The notes under the pieces were generated by a model. It had not been told where the DNA came from. It ran no database searches and was given only the letters and a program-made list of their open reading frames with translations. Both the position numbers and the translations under genes were made by a program. From NCBI RefSeq assembly GCF_004349105.1, contig NZ_SMLB01000018.1, positions 43,307 through 107,306 of the forward strand: a stretch of 64,000 nt of DNA, written 5' to 3'. Below are positions 10,434 to 25,601 of this stretch, piece by piece. Position 1 is the first letter of the stretch. Every line of letters starts with the position of its first letter. Origin of the DNA: Jiangella aurantiaca (lineage in GTDB: Bacteria > Actinomycetota > Actinomycetes > Jiangellales > Jiangellaceae).

Positions 10434-10924
10434 GCGTGGAGTGGGCCGCGGGCGGCGACGGTGCCGCCGACGTCGTCCGCCGGCTGAAGGCGCGCGGGCT
10501 GACCGTCGCCGCGGCGGAGTCGTTGACGGGCGGGCTGGTCTGCGCCGCGCTGACGTCGGTGCCCGGATCCTCGGCGGTGGTCCGTGGTGGTGTCGTCGTC
10601 TACGCGACGGAGCTGAAGGCGACGCTGGCCGGGGTGCCGGAGGCCGTGCTGGCCGCCGACGGGCCGGTCGCCGCGTCCACCGCGGTGGCGATGGCCGACG
10701 GCGTCCGGCGGCGGCTGGGTGCCGACGTCGGCCTGGCGACCACCGGCGTGGCCGGCCCGGACCCGCAGGACGGTCACCCGCCCGGCACAGTGCACGTCGC
10801 TGTCGCGACGGCCGGCGGCGCGCGGGTGCGGTCGTTCACGGGGGAGGAGGCGCTGCCCGGTGGCCGTGAGCAGGTCCGCGCTGCGACCGTCGGGGCCGTC
10901 CTGGCGCTGCTGTCCGAGGTCTGA
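10430..10924 (+). CDS. pncC: Nicotinamide-nucleotide amidohydrolase (CinA C-terminal domain)
   Basis: 164-residue stand-alone CinA C-terminal domain, family of PncC, which deamidates NMN to nicotinate mononucleotide in NAD salvage. Seen: the AAAESLTGGLVCAALTSVPGSS motif split around the catalytic serine, a VVVYATELKATLAGVP segment, and TTGVAGPDPQDGHPPGTVHVAV. The N-terminal molybdopterin-binding domain of full CinA is absent, as in many actinobacteria. GTG start overlaps the pgsA stop. The usual order pgsA-cinA-clgR is preserved. Confidence 0.9.
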
Positions 10925-11095
10925 GACGCCGCCCCGGCAGCCGGGAATCTCCGAGCGGGGCGGGACGTTTCAAAGCTCGAGATGAATTCTTCTGTGCACC
11001 CCGTCTTTCCCGGCGAGGCTGGAAACGCAAACGTACGAAACAGAAGGTACGGTGGACTCAAGCACAGTCGAGACGAATCGCGAGAGGGGTAGCCG

Positions 11096-11407
11096 ATGGT
11101 TCTCATCAGACGGCTCGTCGGCGATGTCTTGAGGCGTCGCCGGATCGAGCAGGGCCGCACCCTCCGTGAGATCTCGGCCGCGGCGCGCGTGAGTCTCGGG
11201 TACCTGTCCGAGGTCGAGCGTGGCCGCAAGGAAGCGTCGTCTGAGCTGCTCGCGGCCATCTGCGAGGCTCTCGACCTGCCGATGTCCGAGGTGCTGCGCG
11301 AGGTCAGCGACGAGATGATGCGCGTCGAGGCGGCGGCGGTGGGTGCGCTCACCGAGCTGCGTCCCCGGGAGTCCGCCCGGCCTCGCGACGTCGTCAGGGT
11401 CGGCTGA
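11096..11407 (+). CDS. clgR: XRE-type helix-turn-helix regulator, ClgR-like
   Basis: 103-residue DNA-binding protein with one Cro/CI helix-turn-helix at about residues 5-65 ([16 protein letters not shown], then [17 protein letters not shown]). Size, the opening [11 protein letters not shown] and position after cinA match ClgR, the activator of clp protease, lon and related stress genes in actinobacteria. Unlike streptomycete ClgR, the C-terminus (ends RVG) lacks the Ala-Ala tail recognised by ClpP. A good ribosome-binding site (GAGAGGGG) precedes ATG 11096. The 171-nt upstream region has no gene and probably holds the promoter. Confidence 0.82.
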   Translation: MVLIRRLVGDVLRRRRIEQGRTLREISAAARVSLGYLSEVERGRKEASSELLAAICEALDLPMSEVLREVSDEMMRVEAAAVGALTELRPRESARPRDVVRVG

Positions 11408-11463
11408 CGCTGCTGCCGGAGTCCACGCCGCGGTCGAAGCCTGCCCCGGAGTTCCGTGACGCC

Positions 11464-11943
11464 ATGGCCCGTCTGGCGGGCGGTGTGGCGTTGCTCACGG
11501 TGCTCGACCCGGTCGGGCGCGACTGCGGCCTCACCGTGACCGCCGTGTCGTCGGTGTCGCTGGAGCCGCCGCTGGTGCTGGCCTGCGTCAAGAAGGACGG
11601 CTTCATCCACGACGCCCTGTTCGTCGCCGACGGGTGGTCGCTGTCGTTTCTCGCCGCCGACCAGCTGGATCTGTCCGACTACGGCGCCCGCGAGCGCCAC
11701 CCCGGCGCCCGCGACGACTTCTCGCCCTGGCCGACCCGGCGGGCCGCCCGCGGCGAACTGATCTTCACCGGCGCCGTCGCCGCCGTCGAGTGTGTCCCCT
11801 ATGACCTGGTCGACGCCGGCGACCACACCATCGCCCTCGGCCGTGTCACGGCGGTCGCCCGGGACGCCGGCGGAGCGGTGCCCCTGGTTCATGTGGATCG
11901 GCGCTACTACGAGCCCGGCACCGAGGTCTCGTTCGACTCCTGA
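11464..11943 (+). CDS. Flavin reductase family protein
   Basis: 159-residue flavin reductase/FMN-binding split-barrel protein, typically the NAD(P)H:flavin component of a two-component monooxygenase. Seen: ARLAGGVALLTVLD, GLTVTAVSSVSLEPPLVLACV and the final VDRRYYEPG. The annotated ATG is the only canonical start. However, the family's first helix (PEFRDAM) is encoded in frame just upstream, up to a CTG (11404) overlapping the clgR stop as CTGA. Initiation at a CTG (11404, 11410 or 11413) preceded by AGGG is therefore possible. No partner monooxygenase is adjacent. Confidence 0.85.
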   Translation: MARLAGGVALLTVLDPVGRDCGLTVTAVSSVSLEPPLVLACVKKDGFIHDALFVADGWSLSFLAADQLDLSDYGARERHPGARDDFSPWPTRRAARGELIFTGAVAAVECVPYDLVDAGDHTIALGRVTAVARDAGGAVPLVHVDRRYYEPGTEVSFDS

Positions 11944-11976
11944 ACCCGCCGGCCCCCTACGGCGGCCGCCCTCCCC

Positions 11977-12048
11977 GTTGATCTTGGAGTAACCGGGGAG
12001 TTGCGGGGTGATTCGTCCGATTGATTCCCCGGTTACTCCAAGATCAAC
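11977..12048. terminator. 23-bp perfect palindrome between convergent genes (GTTGATC family)
   Basis: Arms 11977-11999 and 12026-12048 are perfectly complementary around a 26-nt loop. The outer sequence GTTGATCTTGGAGTAA matches the palindrome at 2251-2311. It separates the flavin reductase (+) and GNAT (-) genes, so bidirectional termination is likely. The TGA stop of the GNAT gene (12046-12044) lies inside the right arm, suggesting that the element inserted into the gene's 3' end and supplied the stop. Confidence 0.78.
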
Positions 12049-12490
12049 TTTGTTGGGTGGGGCGAGGGGGCGTCTGGCGGACCATGTAGCGGTCGAGCGA
12101 CTCGATGGGCCCGAAGCCGAGCGGCGCGTACACTTCGTGGGCGTCCAGCGTGGCCAGCATCCAGCGCTCGACGCCGGCGTGGTCCGGGTGCTCCAGCACG
12201 GCCTTGACCAGAACCCGAGCCAGCCCCTGTCCTCGATGCTCCGGCAACACGAACACGTCGGCCAGCCAGGCGAACGTCGTGCCGTCGCCGACCACCCGCG
12301 CGAAGCCCGCCTGCGCACCGCCGGGCTCGTAGAGCCCGACGCCGAACGATCGGCGGACGGCGCGCTCGACCGTCTCGCGCGAACGGTGCTTGCTCCAGTA
12401 GGTCGTCAGCAGGAACCCGATGATGACATCGAGATCGAGCCGGTCCTGGTCGTCGTCGACCTCGTAGCCGGCGTGGGTCGCAAGAATCAC
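12044..12490 (-). CDS. GNAT-family N-acetyltransferase
   Basis: 148-residue GNAT fold protein. The acetyl-CoA pyrophosphate loop appears as VFVLPEHRGQGLARVLV, preceded by strands around GFARVVGDGTTFAWLAD and followed by LATLDAHEVYAPLGFGP, the usual beta5-alpha4 end. Substrate is unknown. Start ATG 12490. The stop codon is contributed by the right arm of the GTTGATC palindrome, so the last few residues (near PTQQS) may differ from relatives. Confidence 0.85.
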   Translation of the reverse strand: MILATHAGYEVDDDQDRLDLDVIIGFLLTTYWSKHRSRETVERAVRRSFGVGLYEPGGAQAGFARVVGDGTTFAWLADVFVLPEHRGQGLARVLVKAVLEHPDHAGVERWMLATLDAHEVYAPLGFGPIESLDRYMVRQTPPRPTQQS

Positions 12491-12614
12491 CCGGCCAGGT
12501 TACGGCTCGTCGGCGGTCGGCCGTAGAGCGCGGGCCTTGGGCCGCCCACCGATCAACTCTGGCGGCGCAGAGGTGGGTGGGGATCGCCGGCGTCACCGGC
12601 CGGCAGGCGGGTCG

Positions 12615-17210
<4,596 letters not shown>

Positions 17211-17260
17211 GGACCCATCATCGCTCGGGGCACCGACAAGGTCGGCGTGCTCTCGCGGTG

Positions 17261-17313
17261 CCGACCGCGAGGTCTCCGGCGACGGTGAGTCTCACGAGGA
17301 AAGGAAACCACAG
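17261..17313 (+). repeat. 52-bp CCGACCGCGAGGTC element, copy A
   Basis: 53 nt beginning CCGACCGCGAGGTC, a GACC/GGTC stem capped by a GCGA tetraloop, then a GC-rich middle, AGTCTCAC, the purine run GAGGAAAGG and a final CAG. Two related tandem copies are at 63165-63268. Here it lies between lhr (-) and the DUF3046 gene (+), just upstream of that gene's -10 box. Identity is unknown; an RNA element or an extragenic repeat is possible. Confidence 0.6.
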
Positions 17314-17321
17314 GGGTGGGG

Positions 17322-17327
17322 GATACT
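17322..17327 (+). promoter_or_regulatory. -10 box for leaderless DUF3046 transcript
   Basis: GATACT, 6 nt before GTG 17334. The earlier in-frame GTG at 17316 would sit upstream of this box. Confidence 0.4.
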
Positions 17328-17333
17328 GGCGTC

Positions 17334-17528
17334 GTGCGGTTGACGGACTTCTGGGAGCGCATGGAGCGCCAGCTGGGCCCCGCGTACGCCGACTCGTGGG
17401 CGCGCGACTACGTCATCGATGGCCTCGGCGGGCGGACGGTCCACCAGGCGCTCCAGGCCGGCGAGGACACCAAGGTCGTCTGGCGGGCGGTCTGCGACGC
17501 GCTGCGCCTGCCGCCCAGCGAACGCTGA
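17334..17528 (+). CDS. DUF3046 domain protein
   Basis: 64-residue member of DUF3046, a small actinobacterial family of unknown function normally found directly before recA. Seen: RLTDFWERMERQLG, YADSWARDYV, LGGRTVHQALQAGEDTKVVWRAVC and a terminal LPPSER. The start is GTG 17334: it gives the family's usual opening and lies 6 nt after GATACT, suggesting a leaderless message. In this genome a four-gene efflux module now separates it from recA. Confidence 0.9.
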   Translation: MRLTDFWERMERQLGPAYADSWARDYVIDGLGGRTVHQALQAGEDTKVVWRAVCDALRLPPSER

Positions 17529-17774
17529 GTTCGCCGGGCGGCCGTTCGCCGCGACGGTCTCGGCGTGAGCTGCTGTGACGACCAGAAAGGCTGATGATCA
17601 AGGGACGGAGTCAACGTCTTGGTTCTGGGTAACGCTGGAGGGCTGTTTCGGGCCGGGAAGCGCTACTGAGGACCAAGAGGCGCACGGTCGCGGCAAGAGA
17701 ATGGGGCAGCAGGGGGACGGCCAGCCTCAGAACCCGGCCAACGGCCGCACGCTCCAGCGCCGACCCCCGGCCAC

Positions 17775-17805
17775 TTGACCTCCACCGCGCTTGAGGTTGC
17801 AGGCT
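17775..17805 (+). promoter_or_regulatory. SoxR/MerR-type promoter-operator upstream of the efflux module
   Basis: TTGACC (-35) and CAGGCT (-10-like) are separated by 19 nt, the long spacer typical of MerR-family promoters. The spacer holds CCTCCACCGCGCTTGAGG (17779-17796), one mismatch from the dyad CCTCAA-N6-TTGAGG used by SoxR. It lies about 100 bp before the ABC ATPase start. Prediction by pattern only. Confidence 0.5.
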
Positions 17806-17863
17806 GGGCCGCATGGAGACCCACCCGCCGGAAACTCGGATGCCGGTTGTCGGATCCGAGGGG

Positions 17864-17869
17864 TAGCGT
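17864..17869 (+). promoter_or_regulatory. -10 box before the efflux ABC ATPase
   Basis: TAGCGT, 8 nt before GTG 17878, in the position seen for other leaderless genes here. It would be a second promoter besides the MerR-like one upstream. Confidence 0.35.
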
Positions 17870-17877
17870 CCGGAATC

Positions 17878-18816
17878 GTGACGCCTCGACCCGACCAGCC
17901 CATGATCAGCGCCCACCGCCTCACCAAACGGTTCGGCGAGTTCACCGCGGTCGACGCCATCGACGTCGAGGTGCGCCGGGGCGAGGCGTTCGGGTTCCTC
18001 GGGCCCAACGGCGCCGGCAAGTCGTCGACCATGCGCATGATCGGGTGCGTGTCGCCGCCGACGGACGGCAGCCTGCGCATCCTCGGGCTCGACCCGGCGA
18101 CGGACGGGCCGGCCATCCGCGCGCGGCTGGGCGTGGTGCCGCAGCGCGACACGCTCGACGAAGAGCTCACCGTGCGCGAGAACATCCTCGTGTATGGCCG
18201 CTACTTCGGGCTCTCGCGGGCGCACGTGCGTGCGAAGGCCGACGAGCTGCTCGAGTTCGCCCAGCTCACCGAGCGGGCGAACAGCGTCGTCGAGCCGTTG
18301 TCCGGCGGCATGAAGCGGCGGCTCACCATCGCCCGATCGCTGGTCAACGACCCCGAGCTGCTGCTGCTCGACGAGCCCACCACCGGGCTGGACCCACAGG
18401 CCCGGCACGTGCTGTGGGACCGCCTGTTCCGGCTGAAACGCTCCGGCGTCACGCTGGTGCTCACCACGCACTACATGGACGAGGCCGAGCAGCTGTGCGA
18501 CCGCCTGGTCGTCATGGACGGCGGCCGCATCGTCGCCGAGGGGTCGCCGCGGGAGCTCATCGCGCTGCACTCCACCCGCGAGGTGCTCGAGCTGCGCTTC
18601 GCCGCCGACGACCACGCGCCGTACGCCGCCAAGGTCACCGACCTCGCCGAACGCGTCGAGGTGCTGCCCGACCGCCTGCTCCTCTACACCGACGACGGCG
18701 ACGCCACGGCCGCCGCGGTCCAGCGGCGCGGGCTGCAGCCGCTGTCGGTGCTGGCCCGCCGCTCGACGCTGGAGGACGTGTTCCTGCACCTCACCGGCCG
18801 GACGCTGGTGGACTGA
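17878..18816 (+). CDS. ABC transporter ATP-binding protein (NodI/DrrA type)
   Basis: 312-residue cytosolic ATPase of an export-type ABC transporter. Walker A is GPNGAGKSS, the signature is LSGGMKRRLTIARSL and Walker B is LLLLDEPTTGLD, followed by the H-loop LTTHYMDEAEQL. A ~90-residue C-terminal extension is typical of NodI/DrrA-like drug or polysaccharide exporters. The start is set at GTG 17878, 8 nt after TAGCGT; ATG 17902 is an alternative. TGATG overlap with the first permease. The module likely exports a lipophilic compound. Confidence 0.9.
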   Translation: MTPRPDQPMISAHRLTKRFGEFTAVDAIDVEVRRGEAFGFLGPNGAGKSSTMRMIGCVSPPTDGSLRILGLDPATDGPAIRARLGVVPQRDTLDEELTVRENILVYGRYFGLSRAHVRAKADELLEFAQLTERANSVVEPLSGGMKRRLTIARSLVNDPELLLLDEPTTGLDPQARHVLWDRLFRLKRSGVTLVLTTHYMDEAEQLCDRLVVMDGGRIVAEGSPRELIALHSTREVLELRFAADDHAPYAAKVTDLAERVEVLPDRLLLYTDDGDATAAAVQRRGLQPLSVLARRSTLEDVFLHLTGRTLVD

Positions 18817-19610
18817 TGACGACGACGACGCGCGCGCAGCCGGCCGAGGGACGTATGGCGGGCCGAGCCTTCGCGTACTGGATCACCAACTACCGCCGGG
18901 TGTGGCGAGGCACGATCATCAGCGGCTTCCTCGGTCCGCTGTTCTTCCTGGTCGCCATGGGGTTCGGACTCGGCACGCTGGTCGACGACGGCGGCCTCGG
19001 CGCACCCGGGTACGTCGAGTTCATCGCGCCCGGCATCCTCGCCGCCCAGGCCATGCAGACCGCCGTCGGCGAGTCGACGTTCCCGGTCATGGGCGCGTTG
19101 AAGTGGCAGCGCCAGTACCACGCCATGCTGGCCGCGCCGCTGGGCATCGCCGACCTCGTCCTCGGGCACGTCGCGTTCGTCGCCATGCGGGTGGCCATCA
19201 CCAGCGTCGCGTTCGCCGTCGTCGCCGTCGCGCTGGGCGCCATCACGTCCTGGTGGGTCGCCGCCGCGGTGTTCGCCGCCGTCCTGACGGGGCTCGCGTT
19301 CACCACGCCGGTGTTCGCGTTCGCCGCCCGGCAGGACAACGACAGCGGGTTCAACGTGCTGTTCCGGTTCATCGTCATGCCGATGTTCCTGTTCTCCGGC
19401 ACGTTCTTCCCGGTCGAGCAGCTGCCCGCCGTACTCGAGGCGATCGCCAAGGTCACGCCGCTGTGGCACGGCGTCGAGCTGTGCCGGAGCCTCGTCATGG
19501 AGACGGCGACGGCGGCCGGCTCGCTCGGGCACGTCGCCTACCTCGCGGTGTGGGTCGTCGGCGGGCTGTGGCTGGCGTTCGCGAGCTTCCGGAAGCGGCT
19601 GGTCACATGA
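18816..19610 (+). CDS. ABC-2 type transporter permease (NodJ-like), first subunit
   Basis: 264-residue membrane protein of the ABC-2 family with six predicted helices. Seen: the amphipathic start YWITNYRRVWRGTIISGFLGPLFF, then GYVEFIAPGILAAQAMQTA, LKWQRQYHAMLAAPLG (the coupling region) and MPMFLFSGTFFPVEQLP, the NodJ/ABC-2 signature. ATG overlaps the ATPase stop, and its own stop overlaps the next ATG (ATGA). Forms a heterodimeric channel with the following gene. Confidence 0.9.
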   Translation: MTTTTRAQPAEGRMAGRAFAYWITNYRRVWRGTIISGFLGPLFFLVAMGFGLGTLVDDGGLGAPGYVEFIAPGILAAQAMQTAVGESTFPVMGALKWQRQYHAMLAAPLGIADLVLGHVAFVAMRVAITSVAFAVVAVALGAITSWWVAAAVFAAVLTGLAFTTPVFAFAARQDNDSGFNVLFRFIVMPMFLFSGTFFPVEQLPAVLEAIAKVTPLWHGVELCRSLVMETATAAGSLGHVAYLAVWVVGGLWLAFASFRKRLVT

Positions 19611-20416
19611 GCGCCGTCAATGCGATCGCCCGCGCGCTGCCCATCCCGGCCGGCGCCGGGCTGGCCCGCACGCTGGTCGAACGCAACGCCCGCGCGTTCC
19701 GGCACGGCTGGGTCACGCTGGTCAGCGGCGTGTTCGAGCCGGTCTTCTACCTGTTCTCGCTCGGCGTCGGGCTGGGTGCGCTGATCGGCGACGTCGACGC
19801 CGGCGGCGGGCGCATGATCGAGTACGCCGCCTACGTCGCGCCGGCCATGATGGCGGCCGCCGCGATGAACGGCGCCGTCTTCGACTCCACGTTCAACCTG
19901 TTCTTCAAGCTCAAGTACGCCAAGCTGTACGATTCCGTGCTGGCCACGCCGCTGGGGCCACGCGACGTCGCCGTCGGCGAGATCAGCTGGGCGCTGCTGC
20001 GCGGGCTGCTGTACTCCACGACGTTCCTGGTCGTGGCCGCGGCCGCCGGCGTCGTGCACTCCTGGTGGGCGCTGCTGGCGCTGCCCGCGGCCAGCCTCAT
20101 CGGCCTGGCGTTCGCCGCCATCGGCATGTCCGTCACCACGTACCTGCGCAGCTGGCAGGATTTCGACTACATCCAGCTGGCCCTGCTGCCGATGTTCCTG
20201 TTCTCGGCCACGTTCTACCCGCTGTCGACGTACGACGAGTCGGTCCGGTGGGTGGTACAGGTGACGCCGCTGTACCACGGAGTCGCGATGATGAGGGACC
20301 TCATGCTCGGCGACGTCGCGTGGGGCATCTTGGCGCACGTGGCGTACCTCGTCGTCATGGGTCTGGCGGGGCTGCTGTTCGCGGCCCGGCGCATCGAACG
20401 GCTGTTGCTGCGGTGA
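19607..20416 (+). CDS. ABC-2 type transporter permease (NodJ-like), second subunit
   Basis: 269-residue paralogue of the preceding permease: VERNARAFRHGWVTLVSGVFEPVFYL, YVAPAMMAAAAMNGAVFDST, KLYDSVLATPLGPRD and LLPMFLFSATFYPLSTY occupy the same positions as in its partner. About six membrane helices. Start overlaps the upstream stop (ATGA) and its stop overlaps the MFS gene (GTGA), so all four genes form one tightly coupled operon. Confidence 0.9.
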   Translation: MSAVNAIARALPIPAGAGLARTLVERNARAFRHGWVTLVSGVFEPVFYLFSLGVGLGALIGDVDAGGGRMIEYAAYVAPAMMAAAAMNGAVFDSTFNLFFKLKYAKLYDSVLATPLGPRDVAVGEISWALLRGLLYSTTFLVVAAAAGVVHSWWALLALPAASLIGLAFAAIGMSVTTYLRSWQDFDYIQLALLPMFLFSATFYPLSTYDESVRWVVQVTPLYHGVAMMRDLMLGDVAWGILAHVAYLVVMGLAGLLFAARRIERLLLR

Positions 20417-21675
20417 GCGACGTCCAAGCGGTCCAGCCCGTCCAACGGCATACGGTGCGGACGCTCGTGGCGAGCCAGGTCGCGGGCGGGCTCGGCGTGT
20501 CCGCCGCGATCGCCGTCGGCGCGGTCGTCGTCACCGAGGTGTTCGGCCGCGACGACCTCTCCGGCCTGGTGCAGAGTGCGCAGGTGCTCGGTGCGGCGCT
20601 GCTGGCCATGCCCGCCGCGTCGCTGGCGGTGTCGTACGGACGGCGCGTCGGGCTCGGCGTGACGTACGCCCTCGGCGCCGTGGGCGCGCTGATCGCGGTG
20701 GTCGCCACGGAGTTACAGGTCTTCCCGCTGCTGCTGCTCGGCACGGCACTGCTGGGCGGCGGGACGGCGGCCGGGTTGCAGGCCCGCTACGCGGCGACGG
20801 ACCTCGCGCCAGCGGGTGGTCGGGGGCGCGCGCTCTCCGTCGTCGTCTGGTCGACGACGGTGGGCGCGGTGGCCGGTCCGAACCTGGCCGGACCGGCCGG
20901 TGACCTCGCGTCGTCGATGGGCATCGAGCCGCTGGCCGGGCCGTTCCTCGTCGGCGCCGTGGTGCTCGGGCTGGGCGCGCTGGTGATTCTCACCGGCCTG
21001 CGCCCCGACCCGCTGCTGACGGCACGCCAGCTCGGCAGCGCGTCCGGCGATCCGCCTGTGCGCCGGCGAGGCGTGCTGCGGGCCGGGTGGACGGCCATCA
21101 CGGCCAGCCCGCCCGCGGTGCTCGGGCTGACCACCGTCGTCGTCGGGCACACCGTGATGGTGACCGTCATGGTCATGACGCCGGTGCACATGACGCACGG
21201 CGGCGCCTCGATCTCCGTCATCGGGTTCGTCATCAGCGTGCACGTGGCCGGCATGTATGCGTTGTCGCCGGTCATGGGCTGGCTGGCCGACCGCGTCGGG
21301 CGGGTCCCGGTGATCCTGGGCGGCGTGCTGATCCTGCTCGCGTCGGTGGCGCTGGCGGGGACGGCGCACGAGGGCCACTCGGCAGGGCTGACGGCCGGGC
21401 TGTTCCTGCTGGGCCTGGGCTGGTCGGCGTGCATGGTGGCCGGCTCGACGCTGCTGACCGACGCCGTCGGCGGGGACGACCGGCCGGCCGTCCAAGGCGC
21501 GTCCGACCTGCTGATGGGGCTGGCGGCCGCCGGCGGGGGAGCACTGGCCGGGATCGTCGTGGGAACGTTCGGATACGGAGTGTTGAATGCCTCCGCCGCT
21601 GTCCTGCTCGCCGCTCCGGTCATCGCGATGCTGATTCCGGCGTGTCGCTCGCTCTCGAACACCCGTTCGGCATAG
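20413..21675 (+). CDS. MFS transporter
   Basis: 420-residue major facilitator superfamily pump with about twelve hydrophobic segments. The loop-2/3 region is replaced by [17 protein letters not shown] in the first half, with the clearer [16 protein letters not shown] in the second half. Likely a drug or metabolite exporter, paired functionally with the ABC genes it overlaps. The last codons contain the LexA box (21655-21670) of the downstream recA gene, so the end of this gene is under two constraints. Confidence 0.88.
   Translation: MSDVQAVQPVQRHTVRTLVASQVAGGLGVSAAIAVGAVVVTEVFGRDDLSGLVQSAQVLGAALLAMPAASLAVSYGRRVGLGVTYALGAVGALIAVVATELQVFPLLLLGTALLGGGTAAGLQARYAATDLAPAGGRGRALSVVVWSTTVGAVAGPNLAGPAGDLASSMGIEPLAGPFLVGAVVLGLGALVILTGLRPDPLLTARQLGSASGDPPVRRRGVLRAGWTAITASPPAVLGLTTVVVGHTVMVTVMVMTPVHMTHGGASISVIGFVISVHVAGMYALSPVMGWLADRVGRVPVILGGVLILLASVALAGTAHEGHSAGLTAGLFLLGLGWSACMVAGSTLLTDAVGGDDRPAVQGASDLLMGLAAAGGGALAGIVVGTFGYGVLNASAAVLLAAPVIAMLIPACRSLSNTRSA
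21655..21670 (+). promoter_or_regulatory. LexA (SOS) box of recA, inside the MFS gene
   Basis: TCGAACACCCGTTCGG, one mismatch from the actinobacterial SOS box TCGAAC-N4-GTTCGA. It lies 106 nt upstream of the recA start and overlaps the last codons of the preceding gene. Confidence 0.8.
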
Positions 21676-21745
21676 AGTCGACTCTGTCCACACCGGAGTC
21701 CGGTTGGCGCGGTTGTCCACAATCTCGGGAGTTCGTTCCCGATCC

Positions 21746-21767
21746 TGTCGGTGGCACCGCGTAACGT
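21746..21767 (+). promoter_or_regulatory. PafBC-dependent (RecA-NDp type) promoter of recA
   Basis: TGTCGGTGG, 7 nt, then TAACGT. This matches the LexA-independent DNA-damage promoter known from mycobacteria (TTGTCRGTGG-N7/8-TANNNT), which is driven by PafBC. The -10 ends 8 nt before ATG 21776, so the transcript would be leaderless or nearly so. A second copy of this motif is upstream of the LysM gene. Confidence 0.8.
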
Positions 21768-21775
21768 CTCCGGCG

Positions 21776-22867
<1,092 letters not shown>

Positions 22868-22874
22868 GCCGGCC

Positions 22875-23468
22875 ATGGTGAGCACCAACGCCGGGCGGTC
22901 GCGACGCGGCCGCCCGGACCCTCCCGAGTCCGACGACCACGGGCGTGAGCCCGATCCCGACGCCGACCCGGAGTCGGTGGCGCGGAGGGTCGCGCTGAAC
23001 CGGCTGTCGGTCGCGCCGCAGACGCGCGCCCAGCTCGACGCCGCCATGGCGCGCAAGGGCGTGCCGGAGGAAGTCCGCGACAGCGTCCTCGACCGGTTCG
23101 CCGACGTCGGCCTGGTCGACGACCCCGCCTACGCCCGCGCCTGGGTCGAGTCGCGCCACACCGGCCGCGGCCTCGCCCGCCGCGCCCTCGGCTACGAGCT
23201 GCGCAAACGCGGCGTCGAGCCCAAGGTCGCCGACGAAGCCGTCGAGACCGTCGACCCCGAGCAGGAGGAGGCGACCGCCCGCGCTCTCGTCGCGGCGCGG
23301 CTGCCGAGCACCCGGCGCCTCGATCCCGTCGCCCGCACCCGCCGGCTCGCCGGCATGCTGGCCCGCAAGGGTTACCCGCCCGGCCTGGCCTTCCGCGTCG
23401 TCCGCGAAGCCCTCGAGTCCGACGGCGTCGACGGCATGGACCTCCCCGAAGACTTCCTCGCCGACTGA
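22875..23468 (+). CDS. recX: Regulatory protein RecX
   Basis: 197-residue RecX, which binds and limits RecA filaments. After a charged tail (residues 1-33) come the three-helix repeats: RRVALNRLSVAPQTRAQLDAAMARKGVP, then FADVGLVDDPAYARAWVESR, and RRALGYELRKRGVEPKVADEAV. Start 7 nt after recA, so co-transcribed, as in most actinobacteria. Confidence 0.93.
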   Translation: MVSTNAGRSRRGRPDPPESDDHGREPDPDADPESVARRVALNRLSVAPQTRAQLDAAMARKGVPEEVRDSVLDRFADVGLVDDPAYARAWVESRHTGRGLARRALGYELRKRGVEPKVADEAVETVDPEQEEATARALVAARLPSTRRLDPVARTRRLAGMLARKGYPPGLAFRVVREALESDGVDGMDLPEDFLAD

Positions 23469-23558
23469 TGCCACGGCGACCTTGCGACGGCCGTCGGACT
23501 AGGCGTCTTCACGGTTCACCAGGCATGCCTGGTAGAGCGGTAGCACCCCTACTCAACG

Positions 23559-23591
23559 TGATCATTTCGAGTCCACCTCGCCGTCGCGAAC
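23559..23591. repeat. TGATCATTTCSAGT intergenic element, copy 2
   Basis: TGATCATTTCGAGT followed after 15 nt by GAAC, the same layout as at 3550-3582. It lies 119 nt upstream of the -35 of the rny promoter. Confidence 0.4.
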
Positions 23592-23677
23592 CCGGCGTAC
23601 CACTGCGCCCTGGCGAATGCGGCGGCATCGTCCCAGCCCAGCGCCGCAAAACGCGGCGCGGCGCGCGTTCCCGCTGC

Positions 23678-23706
23678 TTGACCGTCTGTACACCCTTACG
23701 TAACCT
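23678..23706 (+). promoter_or_regulatory. Housekeeping promoter upstream of RNase Y
   Basis: TTGACC and TAACCT separated by exactly 17 nt, a near-consensus vegetative sigma promoter. It predicts a ~250-nt leader before the rny start, unusually long for this window. Confidence 0.6.
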
Positions 23707-23758
23707 CAACTCCAAAGGTGGAGAACAACTCCGCGACCGCGGATCGGACATAGAGAAC

Positions 23759-23845
23759 ATGGCAATTCTCGACACCACAGCACCGTCGAGGCCGGCGCAG
23801 GGCAGGCCGAAACGGCTCGTCGAGGTGTGCGTGCCGCAGCGTTGA
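23759..23845 (+). CDS. Possible 28-residue leader ORF
   Basis: ATG 23759 opens a 28-residue frame (begins MAILDTTAPSRPAQG, ends CVPQR) about 45 nt after the predicted rny transcription start. The ribosome-binding site is weak (AGAG three nt before the ATG). It is the first frame in the long rny leader and could be a leader peptide or simply chance. I recognise no homologue. Confidence 0.2.
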   Translation: MAILDTTAPSRPAQGRPKRLVEVCVPQR

Positions 23846-23962
23846 TGCGGCACGTCGGTGGTTCGAGGCTCGCGCCGTCCGCGGTGTGGGTGCGGTCGCG
23901 GTGCGGTTCCCGCCATCAGCCGGTTTGCCTGCGCAGACCGCGATATGTGAGGGAGCCCGCCG

Positions 23963-25597
<1,635 letters not shown>

Positions 25598-25601
25598 CGC
25601 C

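Larger units (their letters stand above)
17529..17877 (+). other. 349-bp intergenic stretch with SoxR/MerR-like promoter
   Basis: No convincing gene is present; short open frames here lack a ribosome-binding site and codon bias. The only clear structure is the MerR-type promoter at 17775-17805. No MerR or SoxR regulator gene is encoded in the window. Confidence 0.6.
23469..23962 (+). other. 494-bp region between recX and RNase Y: promoter, repeat element and possible small ORF
   Basis: It holds the TGATCATTTCGAGT element (23559), a good promoter (23678-23706), a possible 28-residue ORF (23759-23845) and about 115 nt more before the rny start. No other gene is evident. Confidence 0.6.

Noticed and set aside
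17575..17778. 67-codon frame in the gap upstream of the ABC genes
   Set aside because: No ribosome-binding site, atypical codon use, low complexity, and no family resemblance.
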